Source of the DNA: Sternotherus odoratus
Lineage: Eukaryota; Chordata; Testudines; Kinosternidae
Length of the DNA stretch: 64,000 nt
NCBI GenBank assembly: GCA_032164245.1
Contig: JAVMKO010000157.1
Span: 166,040 to 230,039 of the forward strand
Reading direction: 5' to 3'
This document shows positions 45,701 through 55,862 of this stretch, one piece after another. A program made the position numbers and the translations under genes. A model generated the notes under the pieces. It searched no databases, was not told the DNA's origin, and worked only from the letters and a program-made list of their open reading frames with translations. Each line of letters begins with the position of its first letter. Within the stretch, counting starts at the first letter, position 1.

Positions 45701-47151
45701 CGAGACTTCTTGGGTCCCCCCGGCATGGAAAATAGCTCTTGGTCAAATTCTCGAAAGGCCGGGGGTCTGTGCACCCTCGGTGCCATCTCCTGGCTCTCGG
45801 CGCTAGCCCCTTCTGCCTGCCCTCCGGGGAGCAGGCTATCGAACCCCGGGAAGTCTCGGCCAATGAGGACTGGGTAGGGGAGCTTTGGGACTACCCCCAC
45901 CATTACCTTCGTGGGGTTTCCCCGGATGTCTATGCTTACGGGGATGGTGGGGTAATAGTTAACATCCCCGTGCACGCAGGATACTCCTGAGCGCTTGGCC
46001 CGGGCGAGTTGGTCCCGCCCGACCAGCTTCCCCGAGACCAACGTGACCGCACTCCCGGAGTCTACTAATGCGGTGGTGCTAATGCCGTTCATCTTAACGG
46101 GCCGGGTGTATCTATGGGGGGCCACCGCGACCCCCACCTGACTTATTAGGTCACATGGACCTTCTATCCCCCCCAGGTCGCACTGCATGGGTTCTGCCTG
46201 GTTTGGGCACTGGGCAGCTATGTGCCCTACTTCCCCACAGGCGTAACAGCGTATACCCGCTCGGGATAGTGCCCTGGTTTTCGGGCTGTTAGGCCTCACC
46301 CCCCGAGTCTCGTTCCCCCAGTCCCCAAGCTTCTCCATGTTCCCAGGCTGATCCCCAGCCTCTTTTCCTCCTTCCATATATCGGGTTGGGGTCATGGTAA
46401 CCCGGGGTTTTGGCCCTAGGCCCTGCCTTCTACTCGGGCGCAGTCCTTCTTTGGCAGTCCGAGGCAGCTCCTGGGAGGCTAGGTATCTCTCCACCAGAGC
46501 TACTAGTTCGTCATAGGAGGAGGGATCGTTCTTACGGACCCAACCCCTTATGTCAGGTGGCAACCCCCGCATATACCTGTCCCGGACTAGGATTTCCACC
46601 ACCTTCTCGGGGCCGTGGGTCTCGGGCCGCAGCCACTTCCGGGCGAGGTGGATCAGGTCGAATAGCTGAGTCCTGGGGGCCTTGTCGGCCTTGTACCTCC
46701 ACTCGTGGAACTGCTGGGCCCTCAGGGCTGGCGTCACTCCCGCCCTTGCCAGGATTTCGGCCTTTAGCTGGGGATAATCCGTAGCGGCCTCGGTTGCCAA
46801 ATCAAAGTAGGCCTTCTGAGCCTCTCCACACAGGAAAGGGGCCAGTATGCTGGCCCACTGCTCCCGGGGCCAGGCCTCTCGCAGGGCTGTCCTCTCGAAT
46901 GCGAGGAGGTAGGCCTCGGTATCGTCATCTGCCGTCATTTTCTGTAAGTAATTGCTTGCCCGCAGCGGCCGGGCGTCGGGGCCCCCACGGGCCATGGTGC
47001 CCAGGACTTTCACCTGTTTTACTAGCTCCTGCAGCGTGGCTCGGTCTTGGGCTGCCTGGGACATCAGCAATTGGTTGGTCTCTTGCTGTACCCGAACAGC
47101 CTCCTGTTGGGCCGCCGTGGCCTGGACCAGTGCCTTCACCACCTCCTCCAT
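42706..47151 (-). CDS. Gag-Pol polyprotein, integrase upstream of RT
   Basis: One open frame of 1481 codons from ATG 47151. Residues 1-45 are a helical, Gln/Glu-rich coiled-coil-like start. Residues about 65-230 form a capsid-like region ([20 protein letters not shown], then [12 protein letters not shown]) resembling the SCAN fold. A zinc knuckle C-x2-C-x4-H-x4-C lies at 302-315 and protease ALVDSGS at about 361. Integrase has a zinc-binding part (H631, H636, C666, C669) and catalytic D698, D757, E793 with the classic 35-residue spacing, followed by a GPY/F module (about 930-967). Reverse transcriptase follows, with LDLTKGYW (D1126) and YLDD at 1187-1190. RNase H has D1338, E1377 or E1379, and D1404. 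All catalytic residues are present. No separate Gag stop or frameshift is seen. The C-terminus is encoded by the polypurine tract and 3' LTR. Confidence 0.95.
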   Translation of the reverse strand: MEEVVKALVQATAAQQEAVRVQQETNQLLMSQAAQDRATLQELVKQVKVLGTMARGGPDARPLRASNYLQKMTADDDTEAYLLAFERTALREAWPREQWASILAPFLCGEAQKAYFDLATEAATDYPQLKAEILARAGVTPALRAQQFHEWRYKADKAPRTQLFDLIHLARKWLRPETHGPEKVVEILVRDRYMRGLPPDIRGWVRKNDPSSYDELVALVERYLASQELPRTAKEGLRPSRRQGLGPKPRVTMTPTRYMEGGKEAGDQPGNMEKLGDWGNETRGVRPNSPKTRALSRAGIRCYACGEVGHIAAQCPNQAEPMQCDLGGIEGPCDLISQVGVAVAPHRYTRPVKMNGISTTALVDSGSAVTLVSGKLVGRDQLARAKRSGVSCVHGDVNYYPTIPVSIDIRGNPTKVMVGVVPKLPYPVLIGRDFPGFDSLLPGGQAEGASAESQEMAPRVHRPPAFREFDQELFSMPGGPKKSRREKRAAKELGTKILTQYRRVALVGERVSPRGKRARRAVGEPDAGPSTSQTDPERESGVDPPELGPIGPSMESFGQDQANDPAYHNIQREVIEVNGVPVAGKVKGREPYYIIKGDLLYRVARVSDQTVEQLLVPQKHQRSVMDLAHSHLFGGHLGVDKTLDRVLKRFFWPGVYAAVRRYCASCPDCQLHAPRPHLRAPLVPLPIIEVPFERIAMDLVGPLEKSARGHQHILVVLDYATRYPEAVPLRNTMSKTIARELVQIFSRVGIPKEILTDQGTPFVSKLMKDLCSMLQVRALRTSVYHPQTDGLVERFNRTLKSMLRKVVSRDGKDWDTLLPYLLFAVREVPQASTGFSPFELLYGRHPRGILDIAKEGWEEQPNPGRNVIEHVAQMRERIAQVTPIVREHMKKAQEAQRTYYDRRALSRKFQVGDRVMVLVPTAESKLLAQWQGPYEVIEAVGSVDYKVRQPGRRKPEQIYHVNLLKPWQDREAQVVALSATSQKGDQPSQVRISPELTPNQREEAIRMIERHPDVFSETPGRTREVCHHIHTEPGVKVYVKPYRIPEAKREVIGAEVRKMLRLGVIEESHSQWSSPVVLVPKPDGSVRFCNDFRRLNDVSQFDAYPLPRVDELIDRLGTARFLSTLDLTKGYWQIPLAPADKEKTAFATPEGLFQYTVLPFGLHGAPATFQRLMDKLLRPHRKYAAAYLDDVIIHSPDWETHLGKVEAVLDTLRKAGLTANPAKCAIGLAEAKYLGYIVGRGLVRPQLNKLEAIQKWPRPVRKRQVRAFLGLVGYYRRFIPHFAARACPLTDLTRARGPDIVRWSDSAEEAFRDLRTALCTDPVLIAPNWEKEFLLQTDASEVGLGAVLSQIIDGEDHPILYLSRKLLPREQKYAVVEKECLAVKWAVESLRYYLLGRRFTLVTDHAPLKWMHQNKDKNARVTRWFLSLQPYHFRVHHRSGLLHGNADGLSRVHCAATQVAQPHGVEQGGGMCGKPRAGRLW
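42739..42752 (-). promoter_or_regulatory. Polypurine tract
   Basis: On the element strand the sequence is A, ten G, then ATG, immediately before the 3' LTR. It is the expected plus-strand primer for reverse transcription. The G-run is also read as coding sequence. Confidence 0.85.
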
Positions 47152-47235
47152 TTTCCTCTCTCTTTTTTTTTTTTTTTAAAGGGGGGGGGGCTTTTCACCC
47201 TGCCCGAGAGGACTTGCCACCAAGTCTACTCACTT

Positions 47236-47253
47236 ATCCCACCTCTGACACCA
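47236..47253 (-). promoter_or_regulatory. Primer-binding site, tRNA-Leu type
   Basis: On the element strand TGGTGTCAGAGGTGGGAT lies two bases after the 5' LTR. It is complementary to a tRNA 3' end of ATCCCACCTCTGACACCA form, which fits the tRNA-Leu acceptor end with one or so differences. The assignment is from memory of tRNA-Leu sequences. Confidence 0.75.
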
Positions 47254-47255
47254 CG

Positions 47256-47653
47256 TGTGGCAAGGTGGCCCCCCGGGCACCCCAGATTCAGGTTCTCGAG
47301 CAGCTCCTCTGGCTAAGTTTGGCTCCTCGCCTGGCTAGGGAGGGCGAGCTCCCTCCTGGGAAGGGGCTCCTTCCCGCTGCTCTGCCTGCTGGCAGCCTTT
47401 CTAGGTTTGACCCTCACTCTCCCTCACTTTCTTCTGCTTCCACAAACTCGCTCTTCTAACTCCTCCTGCCTCCAACCACACTCCTCAACTCCCACACCCT
47501 TCTCTGGGGAGGACTCTCTTTAAAGGGCTCTGGAAGCCTCCTTAACTGGTCTCAGCTGGCCCTACTTCTGATTGTGGCAGCTTGCTCAGCTGGACCTAAT
47601 TTAGCCTGCAGTTTCCCCTCTCACCACAGCCTTCCAGCCCTGGGTTTACCACA
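47256..47653 (-). repeat. 5' LTR of the Gmr1-like element
   Basis: 398 bp, matching the 3' LTR over its entire length by eye. It is followed outward by TAAG (target duplication) and inward by the primer-binding site. Confidence 0.95.
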
Positions 47654-47657
47654 TAAG

Positions 47658-48119
47658 TTAAAGCCTTGGACCATTCAAAGCTTTAGCACAGCCTGGAGAC
47701 ATGCTTCATGTCCACTGCAGAATGCAAAGAGTGTTTTCAGACGGCTAAGATCCCATGTGCTATATGGGAATTATACCACTTGCTTTAGAGACTCATCATG
47801 AAGCTAAATGAATGATGCGTGTAAGTCGCTTTGAGAGCTATGAGTGAAAGGCACTACAGAAGGACAATAAAATTGTTGAACAAGCACGGTTCATATCTGG
47901 GGCAGAAAATTCTACATTTTAATTGTGTCATTTTAAGGTGACAGTGAACTGCACCCTGGTGGGGAGGCAGATTCAGAAGGAACCACCTTTGCTGTAGCAT
48001 ATGTCCTGGCTAAAGCCAGTTTCATTCTGTTTCTGCAACAAACCTGCTACTCACCACATTCTTCCAATACCAAACAATCACCCATAAACCAGCATCTAAC
48101 CAGCTGAAGTTAATGCTGC
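47658..48119. other. F5-like intron sequence, no feature recognised
   Basis: AT-rich non-coding sequence to the right of the retrotransposon. No exon or clear repeat is recognised. Confidence 0.4.
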
Positions 48120-48199
48120 AGAAATAGAATCAAAGGATTGGACAGGACCTCGAGAGATCATCTAGTCCGGTCCCCGGCACTCATGGCAGGACTTCCACT

Positions 48200-48335
48200 G
48201 CTTGCATCCGACGAAGTGGGTATTAGCCCACGAAAGCTTATGCTTCAAAACTTTATAGTTAGTCTTTAAGGTGCCACAGGACTTTGTTACCTCTGCTATT
48301 CCAGACTAACCCGGCTACCTCTCTGATTCCTAAGT
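48200..48335 (+). mobile_element. Half-copy of the 'cgaagtggg...gaaagcttatgct' element
   Basis: This shares its core with the arms of the foldback element at 56800-57327 and with the fragment at 51915-52020: CGAAGTGGGTATTAGCCCAC, GAAAGCTTATGCT, then TTAGTCT-TAAGGTGCCACAGG. Confidence 0.7.
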
Positions 48336-48834
48336 AATCCTTGACATTCCTGACAGGTGTTTATCTAACCTGCTCTTTAAAATCTCCAATGAAGGAGATT
48401 CCACGACCTCTCTGGGCAATTTATTTTAGTGCTTAACCACCCTGACAGTTCAGAGGTTTTTCCTAATGTCCAACCTAAACTCGCTTGCTGCAATTTAAGC
48501 CCATTGCTTCATATCCTGTCCTCAGAAGTTAAGGAGAACCATCACCCTCTTCCTTGTAATAACGTTTTATGTACTTGAAAATTTATATCCCCCCGCCCCT
48601 CAGTCTTCTCTTCTCCAGACTAAACAAACCCAATTTTTTCAATCTTCCCTCATAGGTCATGTTTTCTAGACTTTAATCATTTCTATTGCTCTTATGTGGA
48701 CTTGCTCCGATCTGTCCACATCTTTCTTGAAATGCGGCGCCCAGAACTGGACACAATACTCCAGTTGAGGCTTAATCAGCGCAGAGTAGACCAGAATTAT
48801 TACTTGTGTTTTGCTTACAACACTCCTGCTAATA

Positions 48835-49069
48835 CAGAGGTTCTCAAACTGGGGTCAGGAGGCCTCAGGGGGTCGCGAGGTTATTACATGGGGGGGGATG
48901 TTGTGAGCTGTCAGCCTTCACCCAAACCCTGCTTTTCCTCCAGCATTTATAATGGTTTTAAATATATAAAAATGTGTTTTTAATTTCCAAGAGGATGTGG
49001 GGGGGGGGGTCACACTCCGGTGCTTTTTATGTGAAAGGGGTCACCAGGACAAACGTTTGAGCACCACTG
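48835..49069. mobile_element. hAT-like MITE with 8-bp target duplication
   Basis: 235 bp from CAGAGGTTCTCAAAC to GTTTGAGCACCACTG, an imperfect terminal inverted repeat. It is flanked by TGCTAATA on both sides (48827-48834, 49070-49077). The 8-bp duplication and CAG-GGTTCTCAAAC ends are typical of hAT elements. It is inserted in CR1 sequence. Confidence 0.88.
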
Positions 49070-49879
49070 TGCTAATACATGCCAGAATGAGGGTTGCTCT
49101 CTTTTGCAACAGTGTTACACTGTGGACTCGTATTTACCTTGGATCTGGGGGTCACCTTCCCGCAGTCCTCCTTCCTAGGCTGTCATTTCCCATTTTGTAT
49201 GTGTCCAACTGATTGTTCCATTCTAAGTGGAGTACTTTGCATTTGTCCTTATTGAATTTCATCCTATTTACTTCAAACTATTTCTTCAGTTTGTCAAGGT
49301 CAATTTGAAGTTTAATCCTCTCCTCCAAAGCACTTGCAACCCCTCCCCACTTGGTATCCTCCACACCCATTATAAGTGTACTCTATGCCATTATCTAAAT
49401 CACTGATAAAGCCATAGAACAGAACTAGACCCCACTTGATATGCCCTTCCAGCTTGACTGCAAACCACTGCGAACACTGCTTGCTGTCTGACTCATACAA
49501 AGACATACAATCACATCTCTCCGGCCCCTGAACAAATCCACTGACTCCCCCATTCCTTACAGGAATCAGGGAAACAAAATGCCCCCTTTTCCTTCTTTAA
49601 AGCCTTCCATAGACTGGCTCCAGCTTATTTCATCGCCCTTAACTTCCGTGTAGTCTCTCATTTGCTCGCCCCGCACTAGCATCCTCACTAGCCAAGATTG
49701 TGGATACTGTACACAGTCTTGCTACTGTTGATGACTTTTCCTGCTGCTGCTACTTCTCTTTCTGTAGCTCTCGGCCCCATCTCATTTCAGATCACAGCAG
49801 AAAACATTTCTCTCTCTTTTCCCCTTAGCTATGCCTCTTAATATTTCTCCTCCTCCATTACTATTTAGACATGCAAGGA

Positions 49880-51118
49880 ATATGAAGATATAGCGTACTT
49901 GGACTTTCAGAAAGGCTGTGAAAAGTCCCTAACCAAAGGCGGAGTAAGTAGTCATGGGATAAGAGGGAAGGTCCTCTCCTTGATCAGTAGCTAATTAAAA
50001 GATAGGAAATACAGGGTACGAATAAAGGGTCAGTTTTCACAGTGGAGAAAGGTAAATAGCAGGTTCCCTCAAGGATCTGTATTATTCAACTTATTCATAA
50101 ATGATCTGGAAAAGGCAGTGAACAGAGAGGTGGCAAAATTTGCAGCTATACAAACGTACTCAAGATCATTAACTACAAAACTGACTGAATAGTCATAAAA
50201 GGATCTCCCTAAACTGGGTGACTGGGCAACAAAATGGCAGATGAAATTCAATATTGATAAATCTAAAACAACACACATTGGAAAAAATAATCCCAACTAT
50301 ATATACAAAATGCTGGGGTCTAAATTAACTGTTACCACTCCAGAAAGATCTTGGAGTCAACATGGATAGTTATCTGAAAATATCTGCTCAATGTGCAGCA
50401 GCAGTCAAAAAGGCAAACAATATTAGGAACAGTTAGGAAAGGGATAGAAATCAATACAGAAAATATCATACTGCCACTATATAAATGCACACATTGAACT
50501 GTGCAGTTCTGGTCATCATGTCTCAAAGTAGTTATCTCAGAATTGGAAAAGAGGCAGAGAACAGCAACAAAAATGGTCAAGGGTATGGAACAGCTTCCGT
50601 ATGAGCAGAAATGAAAAAGACTGGGACTGTTCAGCTTAGAAAAGGGACAACTAAGGGGGAGGGATATGATAGAGGCCTATAAATCATGACTGGTGTGGAG
50701 AACATGACTAGGGAAGTGTTATTTACCCCTTCACGTAACATAAGAACTAATGGTCACCCAATGAAATCAATAGGCAGCAGGTTTCAAACAAAAGTAAGGT
50801 AGTACTTCTTTGCTCAACCCACAGTCAACCTGTGGAACTCATTGTCAGGGGATGTTGCAAAGGCCAGAAGTATAACTGGTCTCAAAAAATAATTAGATAA
50901 GAATATGGAGGCCAGGTCCATCGATAGCTATTAGCCAAAAAGGTCAGGGACCCAGCCCCATGCTCCAACTACCAGAAGCTGGGACTGTACGACAGGGGAT
51001 GGATCACTGGAGATTGCCCTATTCTGTTCATTCCCTCTGAAGCATCTGGTACCGGCCACTGTCAGACAGGATACGAAGCTAGGTGGTCTGACCCAGTATG
51101 GCCATTCTTATGTTATGT
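49880..51118 (+). mobile_element. CR1 LINE, 3' part of ORF2 and tail
   Basis: Translated fragments on + match CR1 reverse transcriptase (AYLDFQKA, VPQGSVL-like FPQGSVLFNLFINDLE, FINDL, then GTVRKGIEINTENI). The element ends with the conserved tail 'ctggtaccggccactgtcagacaggatacgaagctaggtgg...ggccattcttatgttatgt'. It carries many frameshifts. Confidence 0.85.
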
Positions 51119-51234
51119 CGGGAGAGCTCCTTGACTGGTGTAAACTGACATTAGCTCATTGAAGTCGAGGACCATGTCCACACAGGTTGTTTTTTTTTTT
51201 AAAAAAAATAGTGCTGCTTAGCATATTTACATTT

Positions 51235-51425
51235 TATTTTTCATCTCTAGATCTCAAAAGCACTTTACAAAGGTAGACATTTATCATAATCCCCATTTTA
51301 CAGATGGGGAACCTGAGGCACGGAGAAGAGATGCAACTTCCCCAAAATCATACAGCAGGTCAGTGGCAGAGCTGGGAACAGAACCCAGGTCTCCCACTCC
51401 TGGGCCCTAATCAATTACATGACCT
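51235..51425 (+). mobile_element. MIR SINE
   Basis: The sequence 'atctcaaaagcactttacaaaggtagac...ccccattttacagatggggaacctgaggcacgg...cagcaggtcagtggcagagctgggaacagaacccaggtctcc' is a well-preserved MIR. Confidence 0.9.
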
Positions 51426-51495
51426 CCTAAAGGCAAAGAGAGACCCTACACAAAACAACACTTTTGATATTGTGCAACTGTGAACAGTTTCTGAC

Positions 51496-51598
51496 CTGTG
51501 GAATCCAGGGGGTCAGTGGCTCCTTCTGCGTCCTTTGAAAGCGTCACTCCATGGAGGCAAATGCTATAGGGACGACTGGCCATATTTTTGAACACAAT
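51496..51598 (-). CDS. F5: Coagulation factor V-like exon, start of A2 domain
   Basis: Exon of 103 bp between TATCTCCGTAG and CACAG|gtcaga. It reads [20 protein letters not shown], then [31 protein letters not shown] is a factor V A2 signature. It is the most 5' F5-like exon in the window. No A1-domain exons were found between here and 62.3 kb, although the gene would need several. Confidence 0.9.
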
Positions 51599-51914
51599 CT
51601 ACGGAGATATGGAGATGAAGAAACTATGAGTTCAGCAAATCCTGGTCTGGGTACATTGCTACAAATCCCAGTGAGAGCGAAACTTGCATGATTTCAGCAC
51701 TGAAAGTGCTCAGGGGAAGAAACGCTCCTTAAAAAGAAAAATCTGGAGGTATGAAATCAGAAGCTGTACTGCAATATGAAAATTTGTGGAGCCCACTGAT
51801 TGGGGTTCCTCTTGTTCTGCTTGGTCTCAGGAGTCCGATGAGAATGCCATTCTCAGGAGAACTTCCCACACCGCCAGCACATAAAGCCATGGATTGGAAT
51901 CACTGGGATCCCTT

Positions 51915-52020
51915 AAAAACAACGAGGAGTCCTCATGGCACCTTAGAGCTTAACAAATATATTTGGGCATAAGCTTTCGTGGGATATAACCCACTTCATC
52001 AGATGCATGGAATGGAAAAT
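51915..52020 (-). mobile_element. Half-copy of the 'gaaagcttatg' element, inverted
   Basis: The sequence 'tcctcatggcaccttagagctta...ggcataagctttcgtgggatataacccacttcatcagatgcatgg' is the reverse complement of the element core seen at 48200-48335 and 57208-57327. Confidence 0.7.
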
Positions 52021-52430
52021 ACGTGCAACCCCACGGAGTGAAATCCAGCTCCCGTTCCTCCAAGTGCTGCAGAGACGTCAAACAAAATCAGGGCCCCTGT
52101 CCTGCCAGGCCCTGCAGAGACCCCAACTGAGATCTGGGCCCTGTCCTGCCAGGCCCTGCAGAGACCCCAAACAGAGGTCAGACCCCACTGTTCTGACAAG
52201 TGCTGTGCAGACCCCAACGGAGATCTGAGCCCCTGTTGGGCTGGGCAGTGCAGAGATCCCAGCTGACATCTGGTCCCATATTGTGCCAGGTAAAAGTGAG
52301 ACCTGGACGGAGATCACGGCCCCCCTTGTGCCAGGCAGCACACGACTGCTGCCCACATTGTAACCTCCATGGTGCTGGGCACTTCAGAGACCCAGACTGA
52401 GATCTGTGTCCCTGTTGGGCCTGGCACTGC
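52021..52430. repeat. Diverged units related to the 46-bp minisatellite
   Basis: Long degenerate units share 'gcagagaccccaac-gagatc-g-ccc-tg' phrases with the following array. They look like the ancestral or decayed edge of that array. Confidence 0.6.
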
Positions 52431-53345
52431 ACTGACCCTGACAAAGATCACACCCCACCACTGTACTGGGCACTGCACCGACCCCGACAAAGATCACACC
52501 CCACCACTGTACTGGGCACTGCACCGACCCCGACAAAGATCACACCCCACCACTGTACTGGGCACTGCACCGACCCCGACAAAGATCACACCCCACCACT
52601 GTACTGGGCACTGCACCGACCCTGACAAAGATCACACCCCACCCCTGTACTGGGCGCTGCACTGACCCTGACAAAGATCACACCCCACCACTGTACTGGG
52701 CACTGCACCGACCCCGACAAAGATCACACCCCACCACTGTACTGGGCACTGCACCGACCCCGACAAAGATCACACCCCACCACTGTACCGGGCACTGCAC
52801 TGACCCTGACAAAGATCACACCCCACCACTGTACTGGGCACTGCACCGACCCCGACAAAGATCACACCCCACCACTGTACTGGGCACTGCAGAGATCCTG
52901 ACAAAGATCACACCCCACCACTGTACTGGGCGCTGCACTGACCCTGACAAAGATCACACCCCACCACTGTACTGGGCGCTGCACCGACCCTGACAAAGAT
53001 CACACCCCACCACTGTACTGGGCACTGCACCGACCCTGACAAAGATCACACCCCACCACTGTACTGGGCTCTGCACCGACCCTGACAAAGATCACACCCC
53101 ACCACTGTACCGGGCACTGCACCGACCCCGACAAAGATCACACCCCGCCACTGTACTGGGCACTGCACCGACCCTGACAAAGATCACACCCCACCACTGT
53201 ACTGGGCACTGCACCGACCCCGACAAAGATCACACCCCACCACTGTACTGGGCACTGCACCGACCCTGACAAAGATCACACCCCACCACTGTACTGTGCG
53301 CTGCACCGACCCTGACAAAGATCACACCCCACCACTGTACTGGGC
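52431..53345. repeat. Minisatellite, unit 46 bp
   Basis: About 20 copies containing ACTGGGCACTGCACCGACCC and GACAAAGATCACACCCCACC. Adjacent units differ mostly at C/T positions. Confidence 0.96.
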
Positions 53346-53545
53346 ACTGCACAGATCCTGGCCCCACATTAGGCCAGATGCTACAGGGACCCCAACCAAA
53401 ATCGGGGGTCCTGTAATGCCGGGAGTTCCAGAGCCCCTGGCTGAGGTCAGGCCCCTTGTTGTGCAGGGCTCTGCACGGACACTGACCAAGATCAGGGTCC
53501 CCGTTGTGACTGGTGCTGAACAGACACCAAGGGAATCTCCACCCT
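53346..53545. repeat. Diverged right edge of the 46-bp minisatellite
   Basis: Three or four degenerate units ('gggaccccaaccaaaatcgggggtcctg...') mirror the diverged left edge at 52021-52430. Confidence 0.6.
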
Positions 53546-53554
53546 GCCATTGAA

Positions 53555-53815
53555 AACCCACAGCTGGCCCATGCCGGCTGACTCAGGCTCCCAGGGCCCA
53601 GGCGAAGGAGTGTTTAATTGCAGTGTCCATGTCGGGGCTCAGGCTGTAGGACCCTGCGAGGGGGGAGGGGGCCGGACCTTCGGCTGCAGCCCAAACCGGA
53701 ACATCTACACCCCAATTAAACAGCCCCACAGCCTGAGCCGTGTGAGCCCAAGTCAGCGGGTCTGGGCCGGTGTCGATCCGCAGTGTAGACAGACCCACAG
53801 CGACAGAGAGTCCTT
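53555..53815. mobile_element. Foldback MITE
   Basis: The left arm (GCTGACTCAGGCTCCCAGGG ... TGTTTAATTGCAGTGT) is mirrored by the right arm (CCCAATTAAACAGCCCCACAGCC ... GAGCCCAAGTCAGCGGG) around a C/G-rich centre. A left-end fragment of the same family lies at 55092-55132. Confidence 0.7.
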
Positions 53816-53861
53816 GCCACAAAACGCTCAAAGGCTGACTAGGTAAGTGGTGGGAGGCTGC

Positions 53862-53990
53862 TCTCCCTTTTACAGATGGGGAAACTGAGGCTCAGAGAGC
53901 TGAAGTAATTGGCTCAAGTTTGCATGGAGAATTTGGGGCAAACTGGGACCTGAACCCAGATTGTTTGACTTCTCGCCTCTCCCCTTAACC
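53862..53990 (+). mobile_element. MIR SINE fragment
   Basis: The sequence 'cttttacagatggggaaactgaggctcagagagctgaagtaattggctcaag' is MIR-like. Confidence 0.85.
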
Positions 53991-54199
53991 CCAAGCCCAG
54001 CTTGTGTGCATACCCAGAAATGAGCCAGGAACCGCTCATCACCCTGAAGCCAATACCCTCCACACCCTCTCAAGGCAGCTCCCAGACCATGAAGCTGGGG
54101 AAGGCATCCCTGGTGAGTGCACCTTTGTAAATACAATGCAGGGTTTAAAAGGACCCAGCCCCATGCTCCAACTACCAGAAGCTGGTAATATCAGAGTTG

Positions 54200-54440
54200 A
54201 TACTGCCCAACACACTCCCCAGACCCCGACCCATCCCCCTACACCCGACCCCCCCACACTACTCCCCCCCAGAGACATGCCCAACACACTCCCCAGACCC
54301 CGACCCCTCCCACCACCCAACCCCCCACTCCTCCCCCCAGAGACATGCCCAACACACTCCCCAGATCCTGACCCCTCCCCCCACCCTCTACACCCGACCC
54401 CCCCCCACTCCGACCCCCCTATGCCCCCCACCTCTGAGCC
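54200..54440. repeat. C-rich minisatellite
   Basis: Three to four units contain GACATGCCCAACACACTCCC and CAGACCCCGACCC, separated by C-rich spacers of variable length. Confidence 0.85.
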
Positions 54441-54989
54441 GGGCCCTGCCCACTCTGCCGCCTTCCCGTGCAGGCTCCACGAGAGAGACACGATGGAGAC
54501 ACGAGGGAGACACGATGGGAACTAGGATTCGTGGGCAGAAATGTTTTGTGGAGACATCCCACCCTCTACACCCACAGAAATGTTTTGTGGAGACATCTAT
54601 TGCCATTAAAATAATGTTGAGTCCGGGCTAAGGGGAGAGAAAGTGACCCGGGCTCGGTGGCTTCAGTCTCCATTCAGAACCATTTTTAAAAGTTTTGCTG
54701 TGAACTGGAATTGCCATTCTTCTGTCCGGTCTCAAAACCAATGTGCTGCACGGGAATCGCACAGGCGCCTTCCCCGCTGAACTGGAGGGTCAGTTTAAAG
54801 CAGAATTAAACCCAAACAGCTCTGAACGACTTGTGACAAACCTCACCAATTCCCTTGCCGGAGGAGAAGCGAACGGAGTGGCGTTGTGGATTGAATGGTA
54901 TAAAATGTATAGGCTGTCCACTGCTTCGTGGTTAGTTGTTACCGTGGCCCTGTGTGCTGCAACGGGTTAGGCATCTTTGCTTTACAGGC

Positions 54990-55336
54990 CACTAAACGTA
55001 TTTTCTTCTGTACTTGAAATCTTTCCTGACACGGCTGCTGCATTGCTGACTGCTACAGATTTGTACATGTGCCAAGCAGTTAAATACCCGGGGCTGGCCC
55101 GTGCCAGCTGACTTGGGCTCACGGGGGTTGGGTAAGGACCCATTACTATGAGAAGTAATGTCTTCTCATTAAACTTCAGCAGCATTGAGGCAAATAGCAT
55201 TGGATCCTGTGTACCATTTACAATGCATAGGATTTAATGGCTTGGCACATGTAAAAATCTGTAGCAGTCAGCAATGCAGCAGCTGTGTCAGGAAAGATTT
55301 CAAGTACAAAAGAAAATACGTTTAGTAGCCTCTGAA
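54990..55336. mobile_element. Foldback element with about 87-bp arms
   Basis: 54992-55078 and 55248-55334 are near-perfect reverse complements (AGGCCACTAAACGTATTTTC / GAAAATACGTTTAGTAGCCT at the outer ends), with a 170-bp spacer. The spacer includes a fragment of the MITE family seen at 53555. No coding content is present. Confidence 0.8.
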
Positions 55337-55605
55337 AATTTACAATTTTTTACATAGGGTAAATAACGCCCAAGTGAAAAATAGAGTCTTATCAAAACAG
55401 ATTTAGATGTGATTCTTGAATCCCTCCTAGACCTGAATGACTCACCATTCTGGTCATTTTCCTGACTTAGTTTCTCTCTTTTTCTCTCTCTCTCTCCCTT
55501 CCTCCGCCACTTGCTCTCTGTCAGCATGTCATACACCCTCACTTCATAACACATTTATTTAACAAACTCCAACATATAAAACATTCAATTTCCTCTTCTA
55601 CTTTC

Positions 55606-55862
55606 ACAATATTGCCAACCCAAGCCCTTCAAAACTCATGAGTCAGGCCCCCAAAAATCATAAGATTGGCTTAAAGATAATGAGATTTCAAAAAACATAA
55701 ATTTTGTGTTTTTAGTTGCTTTCTGTATTTTGTGCTTTTAGGGCTCACTTTGCAATCAGATATAGGCACTTCTTTTAAATGAAATCTGATTCTAATTTAA
55801 CATGACTCGAGGAGATGAAGCTTTAAGAAAATCTGCAAATATCACGAGTTTTGGCAACATTG
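55606..55862. mobile_element. hAT-like MITE with CAA-TTGCCAA ends
   Basis: The left end 'acaatattgccaac' and the right end 'gttttggcaacattgt' form an imperfect terminal inverted repeat. The interior 'actcatgagtcaggcccccaaaaatcataagattggc' is typical of a reptile element. The target duplication was not resolved. Confidence 0.55.

Larger units (their letters stand above)
42341..47653 (-). mobile_element. Complete Gmr1-like Ty3/Gypsy LTR retrotransposon
   Basis: The element is 5313 bp, with LTRs of 398 bp at both ends (TGTGG...CCACA) that show no difference by eye. It is flanked by a 4-bp TAAG duplication (42337-42340 and 47654-47657). From its own 5' end it has the LTR, a 2-nt gap, a tRNA-Leu-type primer site, an A-rich leader, one 1481-codon Gag-Pol frame, a G-run polypurine tract and the LTR. 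Pol order is protease, integrase, then RT/RNase H, which within Ty3/Gypsy is the Gmr1-type order. It lies in an F5-like intron in the same orientation as the gene. The intact frame and matching LTRs point to a very recent insertion. Confidence 0.95.
48120..49510 (-). mobile_element. CR1-like LINE remnant with two inserted elements
   Basis: 48350-48830 and 49078-49510 carry the CR1 downstream and RT-end sequence in antisense (compare 28640-29845), e.g. 'aatttcatcctatttac' and 'agaactgga-cacaatactccag'. It is interrupted at about 48200-48335 by a 'gacgaagtgggt...acgaaagcttatgct' element and at 48835-49069 by a hAT-like MITE. Confidence 0.7.

Noticed and set aside
52369..53553. His/Thr/Pro-rich frames
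   Set aside because: These are minisatellite artefacts; the 46-bp unit is not a multiple of three, so the frames rotate between units.
54743..54970. 75-codon frame ending in a hydrophobic stretch
   Set aside because: There is no homology that I recognise and no splice or promoter context, and it overlaps repeat-rich sequence.
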